Of a stretch of DNA of 64,000 bases, positions 22,675-33,112 are shown one piece after another. The DNA is taken from assembly GCF_030272615.1 (NCBI RefSeq), contig NC_081409.1, positions 620,088,255 through 620,152,254 of the forward strand, written 5' to 3'. Position 1 is the first letter of the stretch, and every line of letters begins with the position of its first letter. A model generated the notes under the pieces. The model was not told the DNA's origin. It ran no database searches and saw only the letters and a program-made list of their open reading frames with translations. The position numbers and the translations under genes were made by a program. This DNA is from Cryptomeria japonica. Taxonomy: Eukaryota > Streptophyta > Pinopsida > Cupressales > Cupressaceae.

Positions 22675-23812
22675 TAATCACAAGTTTCTCATCATCTTTT
22701 TCAGGCTCAGATCTGCTGGTACCTTTCAAATTTCTAGAGAGATCATCTACATTCACATTAGCAATTTCAATAATCTTCTTAGTTTTCTTATTGTAACATT
22801 TATATGTCTTACTCTTAGTAGAGTAACCAAGAAAGATTCCTTCATCAGATTTTGCATCAAATTTCTCAATGTAATTATCTTTCTTAATAAAACATTGACT
22901 ACCAAAAATTTTGAAATAACTTACACAAGGAGTTTTTCCATACCATAGCTCATAGGGTTCTTTGTTGTTACCTCTTTTTACAAGTACCCGGTTTAAAGTT
23001 TATACACCAGTGCTGATTGCTTCTCTCCAAAATATTTTAGGTACATTACCATGTAATAGCATGGTTCTAGCAACTTCAACTATTGTTTTTTTCATCCTTT
23101 TTGCTATGCCATTCTGTTATGGTGTCCTTGGAGCTGATATTTGTGTCTTGATACCCTATCCATCACAATACTTAACAAATTCATCAGATGTGAATTCTCC
23201 TCCCCGGTCTGATCTTAAAAACTTCAAGTTCTGACCGGTTTCATTCTCAACTAGAGCTTTAAATGATTTTAATTTACTAAATGCTTATGATTTCTCCTTC
23301 AAAAATGTCACCCACGTCATTTTAGAATAGTCATTAGTGAAAATCATGAAATACCTATCACCGTAATAACTCTTTGGTCTCATAGGGCCACAGAGATCGG
23401 TATGTACCAAATCTAAAATATTCTTAGAAGTACAATTATTGCTCTTGAAAGAAATAGAGGTCATCTTACCAATTTAACAATCTTTGCATATCACACTATC
23501 CAGTTTAACAAGTTGGGGTAATCCTCTTACAACACTTGACTTGCTTATCTTAACAAAATTATCAAAATTAACATGACAACATCTTTTATGCCACAACCAA
23601 CTATCTTCCATTCTTGCAACCTAACAATTATTAATATTACAATTCAAATGGAATAAGTTACCTCTAGTTTTCTTCCCAGTAGCAATCAGTTCACCATTAC
23701 CTCCAAGAATTTTGTAGACTCCACTTTTAAACTCAAGCAAATAACCTTTATCATTGATTTGACCAATGTTGACATTTTTTATGATGTTGTTGTGATTGTC
23801 ATTGATGGACAC
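22675..23812 (-). pseudogene. Integrase of copia element B, catalytic Glu lost
   Basis: The zinc-finger region (WHKRCCHVNF...CKDC) precedes the core. The first Asp is in LVHTDLCGPM, the second in LRSDRGGEFTSDEF. The third catalytic position reads NGIAKRMKKT instead of NGxAER, so the Glu is now Lys (codon 23099-23101), a change one G-to-A transition can make. Several TAG/TGA codons interrupt. The downstream linker matches KFDAKSDEGIFLGYSTKSK of element C. Upstream (23621-23812) is the protease-to-integrase link, GNLFHLNCN. Confidence 0.85.
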
Positions 23813-23835
23813 ACACTTGCTTTGAGATCACTTTT

Positions 23836-24938
23836 TGTATGTATGAGTTATGCTCAACCGGTATTTGTTCCAAACCGGTATTATGTATTATAGCCTTTAG
23901 GCTATCAGTTTTTGTAGAAAGTGTCTACTGATCCCAAGCGGTATGAAGACCTCAAGTGGTTCGAGGATCTCAAGTGGTACAAAGGAGCTAAAGCGGTTGT
24001 TATCATTTTTCCCATTCTTCATTTTGGAAAACCGGTAATCAGTAAAATATGTGAACCGGTAATAGGTAAATGTATGAACCGATATTACTATGTGATGAGT
24101 TACCAACTGGTATTATTTTTGTGATGAGTTATCATCCACCGACACTTTAGTGGTGATTTTGTGTCATGTTACCAAATGTGTCTAGATGCACTGAACCTAG
24201 GAACTTGCAATGTAATCCTATTGGACCGACATGAAATTAGATTCCTTTATAAGGACATCATGTCTAGGGTTTTAGCAGAAGTTAGGGTTTTTGTGTGGTT
24301 GATGAAGTTTTTGCATGTGCAATCACAGGAGAAGATTAGGTCTATGTGAAGAAATAGAGTGTGAAGATATTGAAGACTGAAGTAATGTTGAAATGCATTA
24401 ACAATGAGCTATCAATGATCTAACCAAGCATAATGTGCTAGTATTTAGATCACTCACTTGTTGATTACTCACATCTTCGACAATTCTATAACCCTTAACC
24501 GGGTAGACCTGGCAAAGCCTTTGTAAATCCTCTAACAAGGTGGTTCACAACTGTGGATCTGAAATCCTCTCACAAGGTAGTCTTTAATCAGACTTATCTC
24601 CTAACAGAGATTGAGATTCCTAATAGGATCTATTCTGGTAAAGAACATTGTATGACCTTAACCGGTCTGACCTTAACATGTCTGGTTACTATTCTACAGA
24701 TAGTTACTTGTGAGTTTCATCTCACCGTGGTTTTTCCCATTTGGGTTTCCATGTCAAAATCTCTTGTGTTATGGTGATTGTGCTTCTGTGGGTGAATGCC
24801 TTATTTGTTGTTTGGTTTGCATTTGTGTTAACCGGTTTGTTAATAAAACTGTTATACCGGTTTATTGCTAAACTGTTTAAGTTCAGTATTTTTTGGTATA
24901 CTAATTCACCCCCCCCTCTTAGTATTCATCAACCAACA
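23836..24938 (+). repeat. Plus-strand copia-type LTR (H) inside element B
   Basis: Starts TGTATGTATGAG and ends with a C-run, CTCTTAG and ACCAACA. It has the conserved block CACCGTGGTTTTTCCC...GGGTTTCCATGT (24724-24755) and many ACCGGT motifs, and is opposite in orientation to B. Flanking five-mers CTTTT and CTTAA do not match well, though CACTT occurs at both junctions (23829-23833 and 24937-24941). The B coding pieces on its two sides appear to overlap in content, so a clean single insertion is not proven. Confidence 0.65.
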
Positions 24939-25212
24939 CTTAAAAGATTGTGCTTTAGACCATCAACCCAAAACACATCATCAGCATTACTCTTCTCATT
25001 TAGAGAAATTGAACATTTACCTTTCACCATGCAGGGAGAGTTGTTTCCAAATCTAACAACACCACCATCAAATTCATCAAGGGTTATGAACTTACTTTTA
25101 TCTCTAGTCATGTGATGTGACTAGCCACTATCTATAATCCATTCATCACTAGTCTCCATGTGAGATACCAGTGCATTTTCATCTATCAGTTCCTCCTTCA
25201 TGGCTACAAACA
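24939..25212 (-). pseudogene. Protease region of copia element B (truncated)
   Basis: The minus strand reads an acidic stretch, then DEWIIDSG, TAG, SHHMTRDKSKF, then FDGGVVRFGNNSPC and VDGLKHNLLSV. This is the copia protease entry, with the catalytic Asp of DSG retained and the next codon changed to a stop. Gag and the zinc knuckle that should precede it are missing; the sequence jumps into the LTR at about 25213 with CAAT microhomology. Confidence 0.8.
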
Positions 25213-26672
25213 CAATTTAAAACTTTAAACCAAAATTAAACTTACAACAAATATAAGTTCATTTACTGCATATGCCAATTCATTAAATAGTACCAGTAAT
25301 CTCTGATAAACTACTATAACCAGTGTATTCAGAAATAATGAATAAACTAAAGATAACCAATAACATCACATGAAATAATTCCACACATGAACACCATATT
25401 TTTGATGTGGAGACCCAAATAGAGAAAAAAACCACGGTGGGAGTAAGTACCCACAAATATTTGTACTTTTTTGAAGTACACCTTGTTAGGAGCTTAGCCT
25501 TGTTAGGATCTTACAATACGCCTAGTTAGGAGTCACCCGGTTAAGGGATTTGGATGTGAAGCTTGATTAGGAGCTTAATGACCTTTTAGGATCAACCTCT
25601 TGAGAGGATTTACCACTCTTTTTGAGAGCTACCCGATTAGGGGATTTACAAGATTAAGGCCTATCAGAACCTACCAGGTTAAGGGATTTAATCAGCTGTA
25701 ACTATTAGAGATCAACAGTGAAATATTGATATGTTATTTGCACTGTTTAGCTTTCTAAATCAGATCCAGTTATGCTTCACTATCTGCAACTCTCAGGGAG
25801 ACCTAACTCTTCTCTAGTATGGCTTCACACTCTTCTCTAAGATCACCAACACAATAAATATCAACTAAGCCAACATAAGTAATCCTTTCCACTAGGTCAG
25901 CCACTAAACCCTAAATTACATCATAGATCATCATAGATCTTTACAACTCATTACAGATAATCATGTGGATCATTACAATCAATTATAAATCAATATCTTT
26001 CATTGAATGGTCATAAGTCATCATGGCAAGTTGATCTAGTACAAAATAAAACCATAGGTTCACTTCGCTAAGCACTTTGCACATTCCCAAGAAATTTGTC
26101 TTTAAACGCGCCAAAACATCTTTCAAACATTTCATGTGGTTTGTGATGCGTTATCATCAACACATGAACTTGTTGTTGATCACCGCCATACCAAAAATCA
26201 TTACCAGTTTGATGATTTCATCACCAGTTCTAAAACCCTTGTTAAACCTTGGCAAAACTTCATCAAAAATTAGAAACATTCCTTTTGATAGTCATCACAA
26301 GATATGGTTCTAGTCAAATACTCATTACCATGATACTTATATTCCAAACCGTAAATCACCAATAATTCGCTTCAAGTAAAATGTCTCTACATATTCCGGT
26401 TAAAGTCCTATTTCACAGACTTCTGTATATTGTCGGTAAACCCTGTCTCTGGCAAACTAAATCACTTAGATGACAAACCAAACATCAAGAAACATTAGTT
26501 AACATCATTTAACATCAGTTGCCATCAATGACAACACAAATAACTGATCAAGTCATCTAATCACAAAATCTCAATCTCTTCATCACAAATAGTCTTCTAT
26601 CCTCTACTAGTGCAGTCATCAATCTTTAACTAGATCACCTCATCTGTATAAGTTATGCCAATCATGCCAACA
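25213..26672 (-). repeat. 5' LTR of copia element B (truncated, about 1460 bp)
   Basis: Aligns with 19063-20547 of the left LTR, starting at CAATTTAAAAC, and ends GCCAACA. The first 58 bp of the full LTR are absent. It carries the conserved ACCACGGTGGG block (about 25398-25441) and the repeated TTAGGAGC/TTAAGGGAT motifs (25480-25690). A microsatellite starts at the next base. Confidence 0.85.
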
Positions 26673-26721
26673 ATACACACACACACACACAGATATATAT
26701 ATATATATACATATATATATG

Positions 26722-26769
<48 letters not shown>

Positions 26770-26874
26770 CATATATATATGTGTATATATACATATATAT
26801 ATATGTATATATATATATGTATATGTATATATATGTATATACGTATATATGTATATTTATATATACATGCATAC

Positions 26875-26908
<34 letters not shown>

Positions 26909-26940
26909 GTATACCTATATATACATGTATATATACATAT

Positions 26941-27010
<70 letters not shown>

Positions 27011-27155
27011 GTTTATATATATACACACATATGTGTGTGTGTGTGTATATATACATTATATATGTGTGTGTGTATAGATATGTATGAATGTGTGTTTACA
27101 TATCCATATACATATGTGTATGTACATAAATATATATACATATATATTATATAAA
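26673..27155. repeat. Long AC/AT microsatellite
   Basis: Starts exactly at the LTR end (ATACACACAC) and runs through (TA)n, (CATA)n and a pure (AC)n tract of about 60 bp (26943-27002), then (TG)n. Open frames of up to 140 codons on both strands are low-complexity artefacts. Confidence 0.9.
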
Positions 27156-27160
27156 TTAAA

Positions 27161-28517
27161 AGAAAAAAAAATCAAATATTAATTAGATAATGGAGGAATA
27201 GTTATAGTTTCAAGTTTTGCATGATACAATAAATATTTAGAATTTAACTAAGTGTTTATAATAAATTAAAAATCATTGGTATTGAGGTTCTCCCAATGGC
27301 TTCCCACTCTCCCCCAATTTTAGGAGTTGGTTTCCAACTTGTCTCCCCTAGTTACATGGATATCTTGGATGTTGGTAATTATGTGGTCTTAATAGTTGTG
27401 CTTGTCCTATTTCATGGACTTTGGTGGGTGCTTACCTTATGGTTGGTGATCCTACTCCTATTTCTCAAACTTTTTTAGTGGATATTGTGGGTTTTTCCTT
27501 TGTGGCTGAGTTGGTGGCTCCCAAAGTTTCTACTCCCAGGTCAAATGGCTCTACACCCCATAGGGCCTCCTTTGTTGACCTTTTGTGTAATTATTTCAAG
27601 ATTCTTCCCCTATGAATCTAGGTGCATCCCAAAAATTCCTCCCATATCTGGATAGCTCCTAAGGTAGTATTAGACCAAGAGGTGATTGACAATATTCACT
27701 TTTTTGAAATTAAATGTTTGATTTCGAGGTTTAGCCACCTTTGGTACCCTCTAATTTTGGTGTAAATTAGTTTACGAGGCTATTGGTAATATTTTAGGCC
27801 ATTTCCTTAAGGTAGACTCAGATAATAGTAATTTCTCTCATACTTATTTTTCCTATATCATGGTGGATATGGATCTATCAAAGGCTTTATATGGTTAGAT
27901 TGTTCTTCAATTGAATGGACGCTTATGGACATAGATGATCAATTATTAGGGCATTCATTTTCACTATAGATGTTTTTTGTTGGGCATTTGACCTCTAATT
28001 GTCCATATGGTTCTTGTCTAAGGTCTTTCTCTATCTAGTGGAAGAATGCTCTTATGATCAATCTCATCGTATTCCTAAATGAATTTGATGATGGTTCAAA
28101 TGATTCTACCAATTTGATGCCTCCTTTCCTTGCTACTTCGACTTGGATGCCTTGGATATTGTGTCCTATTTTGTTACCCCAAAGTTTCTCTATGGTTGTA
28201 CAATTCTCCTCTTCCATTTTTTGTTCTCGATACTACGTCTCAAGTGCAATATATCTCTCCCTCTTGGCTTAGTTCTTATTTGGGTGGAGTCCCTTTAGTT
28301 TGTTCTAATGGTGCCTTCTTGCCTACAACTAAATCCAACTCATAATAATTCAATTTCATGGACAATCATTTTGACATAAGAAGAAAATTAATTCTCTGAA
28401 GGTCTCTCCCTCTTAGGTAGTTTCTTTGGGAATGAAGTTTGGTTCCAACCCAGATTCTAATTAATTTTTTAGGTTTGTTTCCTAGTAGTTTGGTTTTCAT
28501 TGTAGGATTATTGTCAT
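27161..28517 (+). pseudogene. Decayed LINE ORF1-like (DUF4283 and zinc knuckle) region
   Basis: Between about 27640 and 28060 the plus strand reads, across stops and shifts, EVIDNIHFFEIKCLISRFSH, then LVYEAIGNILGHFLKVDS, MVDMDLSKAL, IVLQLNGRLW and, after a shift, GHLTSNCPYG. This order (entry strand, helix with LGxFLKVD, VxMDLSKxLP, then a CCHC knuckle ending GHLxSNCP) is the plan of plant L1-type ORF1 or DUF4283 proteins, which bind RNA. No intact frame remains. The flanks 27161-27640 and 28061-28517 show no other motif. Element C inserted at the right edge. Confidence 0.5.
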
Positions 28518-28522
28518 ACAAG

Positions 28523-30000
28523 TGATAACTCAATGATGAACGAATAGTACCAAACCGGTACTGAGAGGGTGGGGTGAATTAGTACAAACAAAAACACAAT
28601 CCTAAACCGGTTTGTCAACAGACACTATGCTTTGATAGACAAACAGTAACACTGGTCTTAAACAGAGTACAACCGACAAAACCCAGAATAATTGAGACAA
28701 GCATAAACCGGTTCACACTTATCTTTTCATACAATCTAATACTTGATTTCCATTTCACCCTAGTGCATGAACAGGAAATCTATCATCAAAGATATATAAA
28801 GAGCTAGATTAACATGATTTACCTTCAGACACAAATCACTTAAACCATCACATGAATAATACCACACATGACATAGATTTTTCACGTGGAAACCCAACTG
28901 GGAAAAACCACGGTGGGGATGAATACCCACACATTGTTTTTGAACTCTTTAGAAGTCCGCTTTGTTAGGAGCCTTGTCTGGTTAAAGATTGATACAATAG
29001 GTTCTGTTAGGAACCGATCCTGTTAGGGATCACCCAATTAAGGGATGGCTAGAATACCTGGTTAAGGGTTAAACCTTGTTAGAGGATTTCAAGAACTCAA
29101 TCATTTTGAGTCACCCTGTTAAAGGATTTATAGTAAGTCGGTTAAAGCTACCATGTTAAGGGATTTCCCAATTGTTGAAGTGGTTAGAGATCAATAGGTA
29201 TTACAATGATTTGGTAACAGCACTCAATGCCAATGCAGATCTGCTTTAGCTCCTCTTCACCTTCTGTACTTACACTCTGCAGGTATCACTTCTCTCTTTT
29301 GGTCTGGCAAGAATCACGTATCTCTTCACTTGGATACTCACACACTACTTTTTCCAACAACCTCCAAAAGAAACAAATCGACCTTATAGGAAACAGATAG
29401 GTTGGTAGCATAAACCCTAAACCCTAAACCTGTTAGGCTGAGCAATTCAAACGGTTCAATCTTGATCGTTGAGCACATTGCATTAAATGCAACAATCTTG
29501 AACCAATCTCAAGACGTTCTCCATCGTTCATTTTTCTACCAATTTCATGGTGGCTGATAACCCATCACACGTTATCACCTTTTACAGACTTTGCACATTC
29601 CTGAGGTAGATAGGGACAATCTCCTTCATGCAAGATCCTTCACATGCACAAGGTTGTCATGGCAACATGATCTGTTCTTCGTTACAATGCTAACTCATCA
29701 CACAAAGTCACTGATTGAGTCACACAGGCTTGAGGCACTTGAACTGAAAACCCTGAAGTTGAGACTACCATCTAGTAGTCATACAAAGCTTCCATGTACC
29801 AATTCCCATAACCACATGCCGGTTCACCTTGAACAAACACACCGCTTCACTTTGGCACATATACCAGTTCACAATGTTATACCAGTTCTCACATATACCA
29901 GTTCTTGGTAACATACCGGTTCTCTCCTCTTCAGCATATTTACATCAATGACAACATACAATGTCACCATGTCCTCATACTAGTTCACATAATGCCAACA
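28523..30000 (-). repeat. 3' LTR of copia element C (1478 bp)
   Basis: Plus-strand ends are TGATAACTC and GCCAACA. The conserved block CACGTGGAAACCC...GGGAAAAACCACGGTGGGG lies at 28881-28918. The TTAGGAGC/TTAAGGGAT motif series lies at 28965-29170. ACCGGT motifs are scattered through it. The polypurine tract follows at 30001. Confidence 0.9.
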
Positions 30001-30262
30001 ATCTCCCCCTTTGGCATTGATGGCAATATACAAAGATATCTCTCTGCTTCACATCTTCTCCCCTAACACATCTTCTCCCCCAATTTTTGTAGATATCTTC
30101 TCTGCTTCACTTCTTCTCCCCCTTTGACAACAATGCCAAAGTGGAGGCACAAGCTTCCCTGTTCCATTATGATGCTCCCCCTGAGGAGTAGCATCCTTCA
30201 ACACATCAATCCTGAAGAAAAAATTGACTATGCAATACTTGACTGATGTGGAGCATATACCT
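30001..30262 (-). other. 3' non-coding region of C with polypurine tract array
   Basis: The primary tract (plus-strand ATCTCCCCCTTTGG) touches the LTR at 30001. Further C-rich runs occur near 30056, 30073, 30112 and 30173. The layout matches element B, including a repeated CTTTGACA-ACAATGCC phrase after one of the inner tracts. Confidence 0.6.
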
Positions 30263-31726
30263 TTAGTATACCTCCTGAAGGGGCAGCACCCCTAATTCGC
30301 CTCTTAAGCATATAAATGTAGCCTTTGGGAGAGGCTTGGTGAATATGTCTACTAACTGCTCCTTACTGGAAACATGTTCCAGTGCAATCTCTTTGTTTTG
30401 AACCTTTTCCCTTAAGAAATGATACTTAAGCTCAAAGTGTTTGGTTCTAGAATGTAAAACCAGATTCTTGGAGATGTTAATTGCACTAGTATTGTCACAA
30501 AATATACTTACCGGTTCAGATACAGGAACTTTGAAGCCATTTAATACATGCTTCATCCAAATTGTCTGAGTGCAGTTCATGAAAGTTGCAACATACTCTA
30601 CTTCTATTGTAGACTAAGAGATACAACTCTACCTCTTACTCATCCATGAGACCAGTCTACCACTGAGAAAGAATGCACCACCGGTTGTTCTCTTCCAGTC
30701 GTCCACATTACCTGCTCAATCAGCATCTATGAATACTTTCAAGTTGAAATCCCTGCTATATGGATACCACAATCTATAATCAATAGTTCCCTTCAGATAC
30801 CTAAGAATCTGCTTGACTGCAACCAAGTGGGATTCTCTTGGAATTTTTTGGAACCTTGTAGTAATGCCAACTGCATGTGCAATATCTGGTCTGCTATGCA
30901 CTACATAATGCAACTTACTAATCATTGATCGGTATTCCTTCTCATCAACCAATGTTGAGTCATCCTCCTTGGATAGTTTACAACCGGTCACCATCGGTGT
31001 ACCAACCGGTTTGCTATCTTCCATGCCAAAGGTCTTTAACACCTCTTTGACATATTTGGACTGAGTGATAAAGATTCCATCTTTCATCTATTGAATCTGC
31101 AGTCCATTGAAGAACTTAATCTCCCCTATGAGTGACATCTCAAACTCTTTCTTCATCTCATCTGCAAACTCATAACTCATCTTGTCATCTCCACCAAAGA
31201 TAATGTCATCAACAAATACCTCACAAATCAAGATTTGATCTCCTTCAGACTTCAAGTAGATATTGTTATCTTCGCTTGTTCTCTCAAATCCAATCTTCAC
31301 AAGATGGGAGTCCAGGCATTCATACCATTCTCTAGGTGCCTTCTTTAGACCATATAAGGCTTTATGTAGCCTACACACCATGTCACTATCTTTAGATAGG
31401 GAAAACCCATCTGGTTGCTCGATATACACCTCCTCTTCAAGTACACCATTTAGGAATGTAGATTTTACATCCATTTGATATACTTTGAATCCTTTAAAAG
31501 CTGCATATGCAAGAAGCATACGAACTCCTTCCAGTCTAGCTATAGGAGAAAAGATTTCTCCATAGTCTTCTCCTTCTTCTTGAGCATATCCTTTACACAC
31601 TAGTCTGGATTTGTTTCTAATCACTGTGCCACCCTCATTCAGCTTATTTCTGAAAACCCATTTGGTACCAATGACATTTTTATGCTTCGGTCTAGGTACC
31701 AAAGACCATGTACCATTTTTCTCTAT
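30263..31726 (-). pseudogene. Reverse transcriptase and RNase H of copia element C
   Basis: RT reads GTKWVFRNKLNEGG, KGYAQEEGEDYGEIFSPIAR, VYQMDVKSTFLNGVLEEEVY, LHKALYGLKKAPREWYE and the catalytic CEVFVDDIIFGG, which is intact. RNase H reads VFIDAD followed by a TGA where the family has Trp (DADWAGN), then STIEVEYVATFMNCTQTIWM, FCDNTSAINISKNLVLHSR and EQLVDIFTKPLP. Stops: TAG before MKDGIF, TGA after VFIDAD, and TAG in SKR-SC and CIS-ST, positions where relatives have Gln or Trp. The encoded enzyme would copy the element RNA to DNA. Confidence 0.92.
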
Positions 31727-33112
31727 CTAGTCAAGTTCCTCTTCCATTGCCTTGAACCAATCTTCATCTTTATGTGCCTCTTTGAATGATTTAGGCTCAA
31801 ATTCAGAGATCATACATGAGTTTTCTCTGACCTTTCTTCTTGTAAGGATTCTTGAATCCTTATCTCCTATGATCTGCTTAGGATCATGATTTAGCTTGAC
31901 ATACCGAGGAATGGTCTTGATAGATTCCTCTTTCTTTTCTTCTTCATCCTCATCTCCATTAGTATCAGCATCTACATCTACCAGTGTAGGAACACTATTA
32001 TTGGTACTTGGTTGATTGGCAACCAGTTCCCAGAAGGTTACAACTGGTTCATTTACCGCTTGCTTACTATCAGTTTCCTCAGTTTTCTCAAAGGTTTCAT
32101 CAACTCTTACATTGATGCTTTCCATAATTCTCTGAGTCCTATTATTGAAACACTTGAGAGCTTTGCTCTTGGTGGAATACCCTAGGAATATTCCCTCATC
32201 ACATTTCGCATCAAATTTGCTCTGGTGTTCACTCCTCTTGATGTAACATTTGCTACCAAACACTCTAAAGTAGCTAACCATAGGTGTCTTACCGGTCCAG
32301 TACTCATAAGGAGTTTTATCCTTACCTTTTTTTATGAGTACTCGGTTCATTGTGTAGACTATAGTGCTCACCGCTTCTCTCCAAAAGGTGTGAGCTACCT
32401 TTCCTTGAATCAGCATAGTTCTAGCTGCTTCAACCACAGTTTGGTTATTCCTCTCTGCTAGGCCATTCTGTTGTGGAGTCTGGGAGGCAGACAGTTGCCT
32501 CTCGATGCCATGTTCTTCATAGTACTTGTTGAATTCACCAGAAGTGAATTCCCCTCCTTGATCAATTCTTAGGCACTTGATCCTTTTGTCACTTTCCTTC
32601 TCCACTAATGCTCTGAAAGCTTTGAACTTTACAAAAGCTTCAGACTTATCTTTCAAGAATGTGACCCACATCATTCTTGAGTAGTCATCAGTGAGAATCA
32701 TGAAGTACCTATCACCCTGCACACTCCTAGTTTTCATAGGACCACACAAATCAGTATGCACAAGATCAAGCAAATTGTCAGCAGTGAAAGGTTTACCTTT
32801 AAAGGTTGAGGAAGACATTTTCCCTAGTTGACACTCTCTGCACAAGGTATTTTTTGGTTTTCTCAGCACCGGCAACCCTCAAACTACCTTGATCTTACTG
32901 GCCTTCACAATGCTATCAAAGTTTACATGGCAGAGTCTCCTATGCCATATCCAACTATCATCAAATTTAGCCATAAGACATGTACTTATATTTGCATTCA
33001 AATGAAATAGGTTACCTTTGGTCTACATGTCGGTGGCCACCAATTCACCATTATTTCCTTTGATTATGCACACTCCATTCTTGAATTCCAGAGTGAGACC
33101 ACTATCATTCAG
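31727..33112 (-). pseudogene. Integrase of copia element C (catalytic triad intact)
   Basis: The zinc finger reads WIWHRRLCHVNFDSI...TLCRECQLGKM. The core has all three acidic residues: LVHTDLCGPM, KCLRIDQGGEFTS and QNGLAERNNQT. A 382-codon stretch (31727-32875) is open without interruption, through YFRVFGSKCYIK and KFDAKCDEGIFLGYS into an acidic linker before RT. Stops flank it: TGA before GLPVLRKP, and TAG at the ELD-IEK join to RT. This is the best-preserved coding piece in C. Confidence 0.92.

Larger units (their letters stand above)
19005..26672 (-). mobile_element. Compound copia element B sharing an LTR with element A
   Basis: Minus-strand order from the right is: truncated LTR (25213-26672), gag/protease relic, integrase, RT, RNase H, polypurine tract, full LTR (19005-20547). 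That is copia order. The left LTR also has a PBS and gag start on its other side, so the whole reads LTR-internal-LTR-internal. The right LTR lacks its first 58 bp (plus-strand view), and PBS and early gag are missing, so a deletion joined gag to LTR near 25213. A plus-strand LTR (H) lies inside at 23836-24938. The element is dead. Confidence 0.85.

Noticed and set aside
26630-27154. Frames of 84-140 codons rich in Tyr, Ile, Thr and His
   Set aside because: Translations of AC/AT dinucleotide repeats on both strands; not coding.
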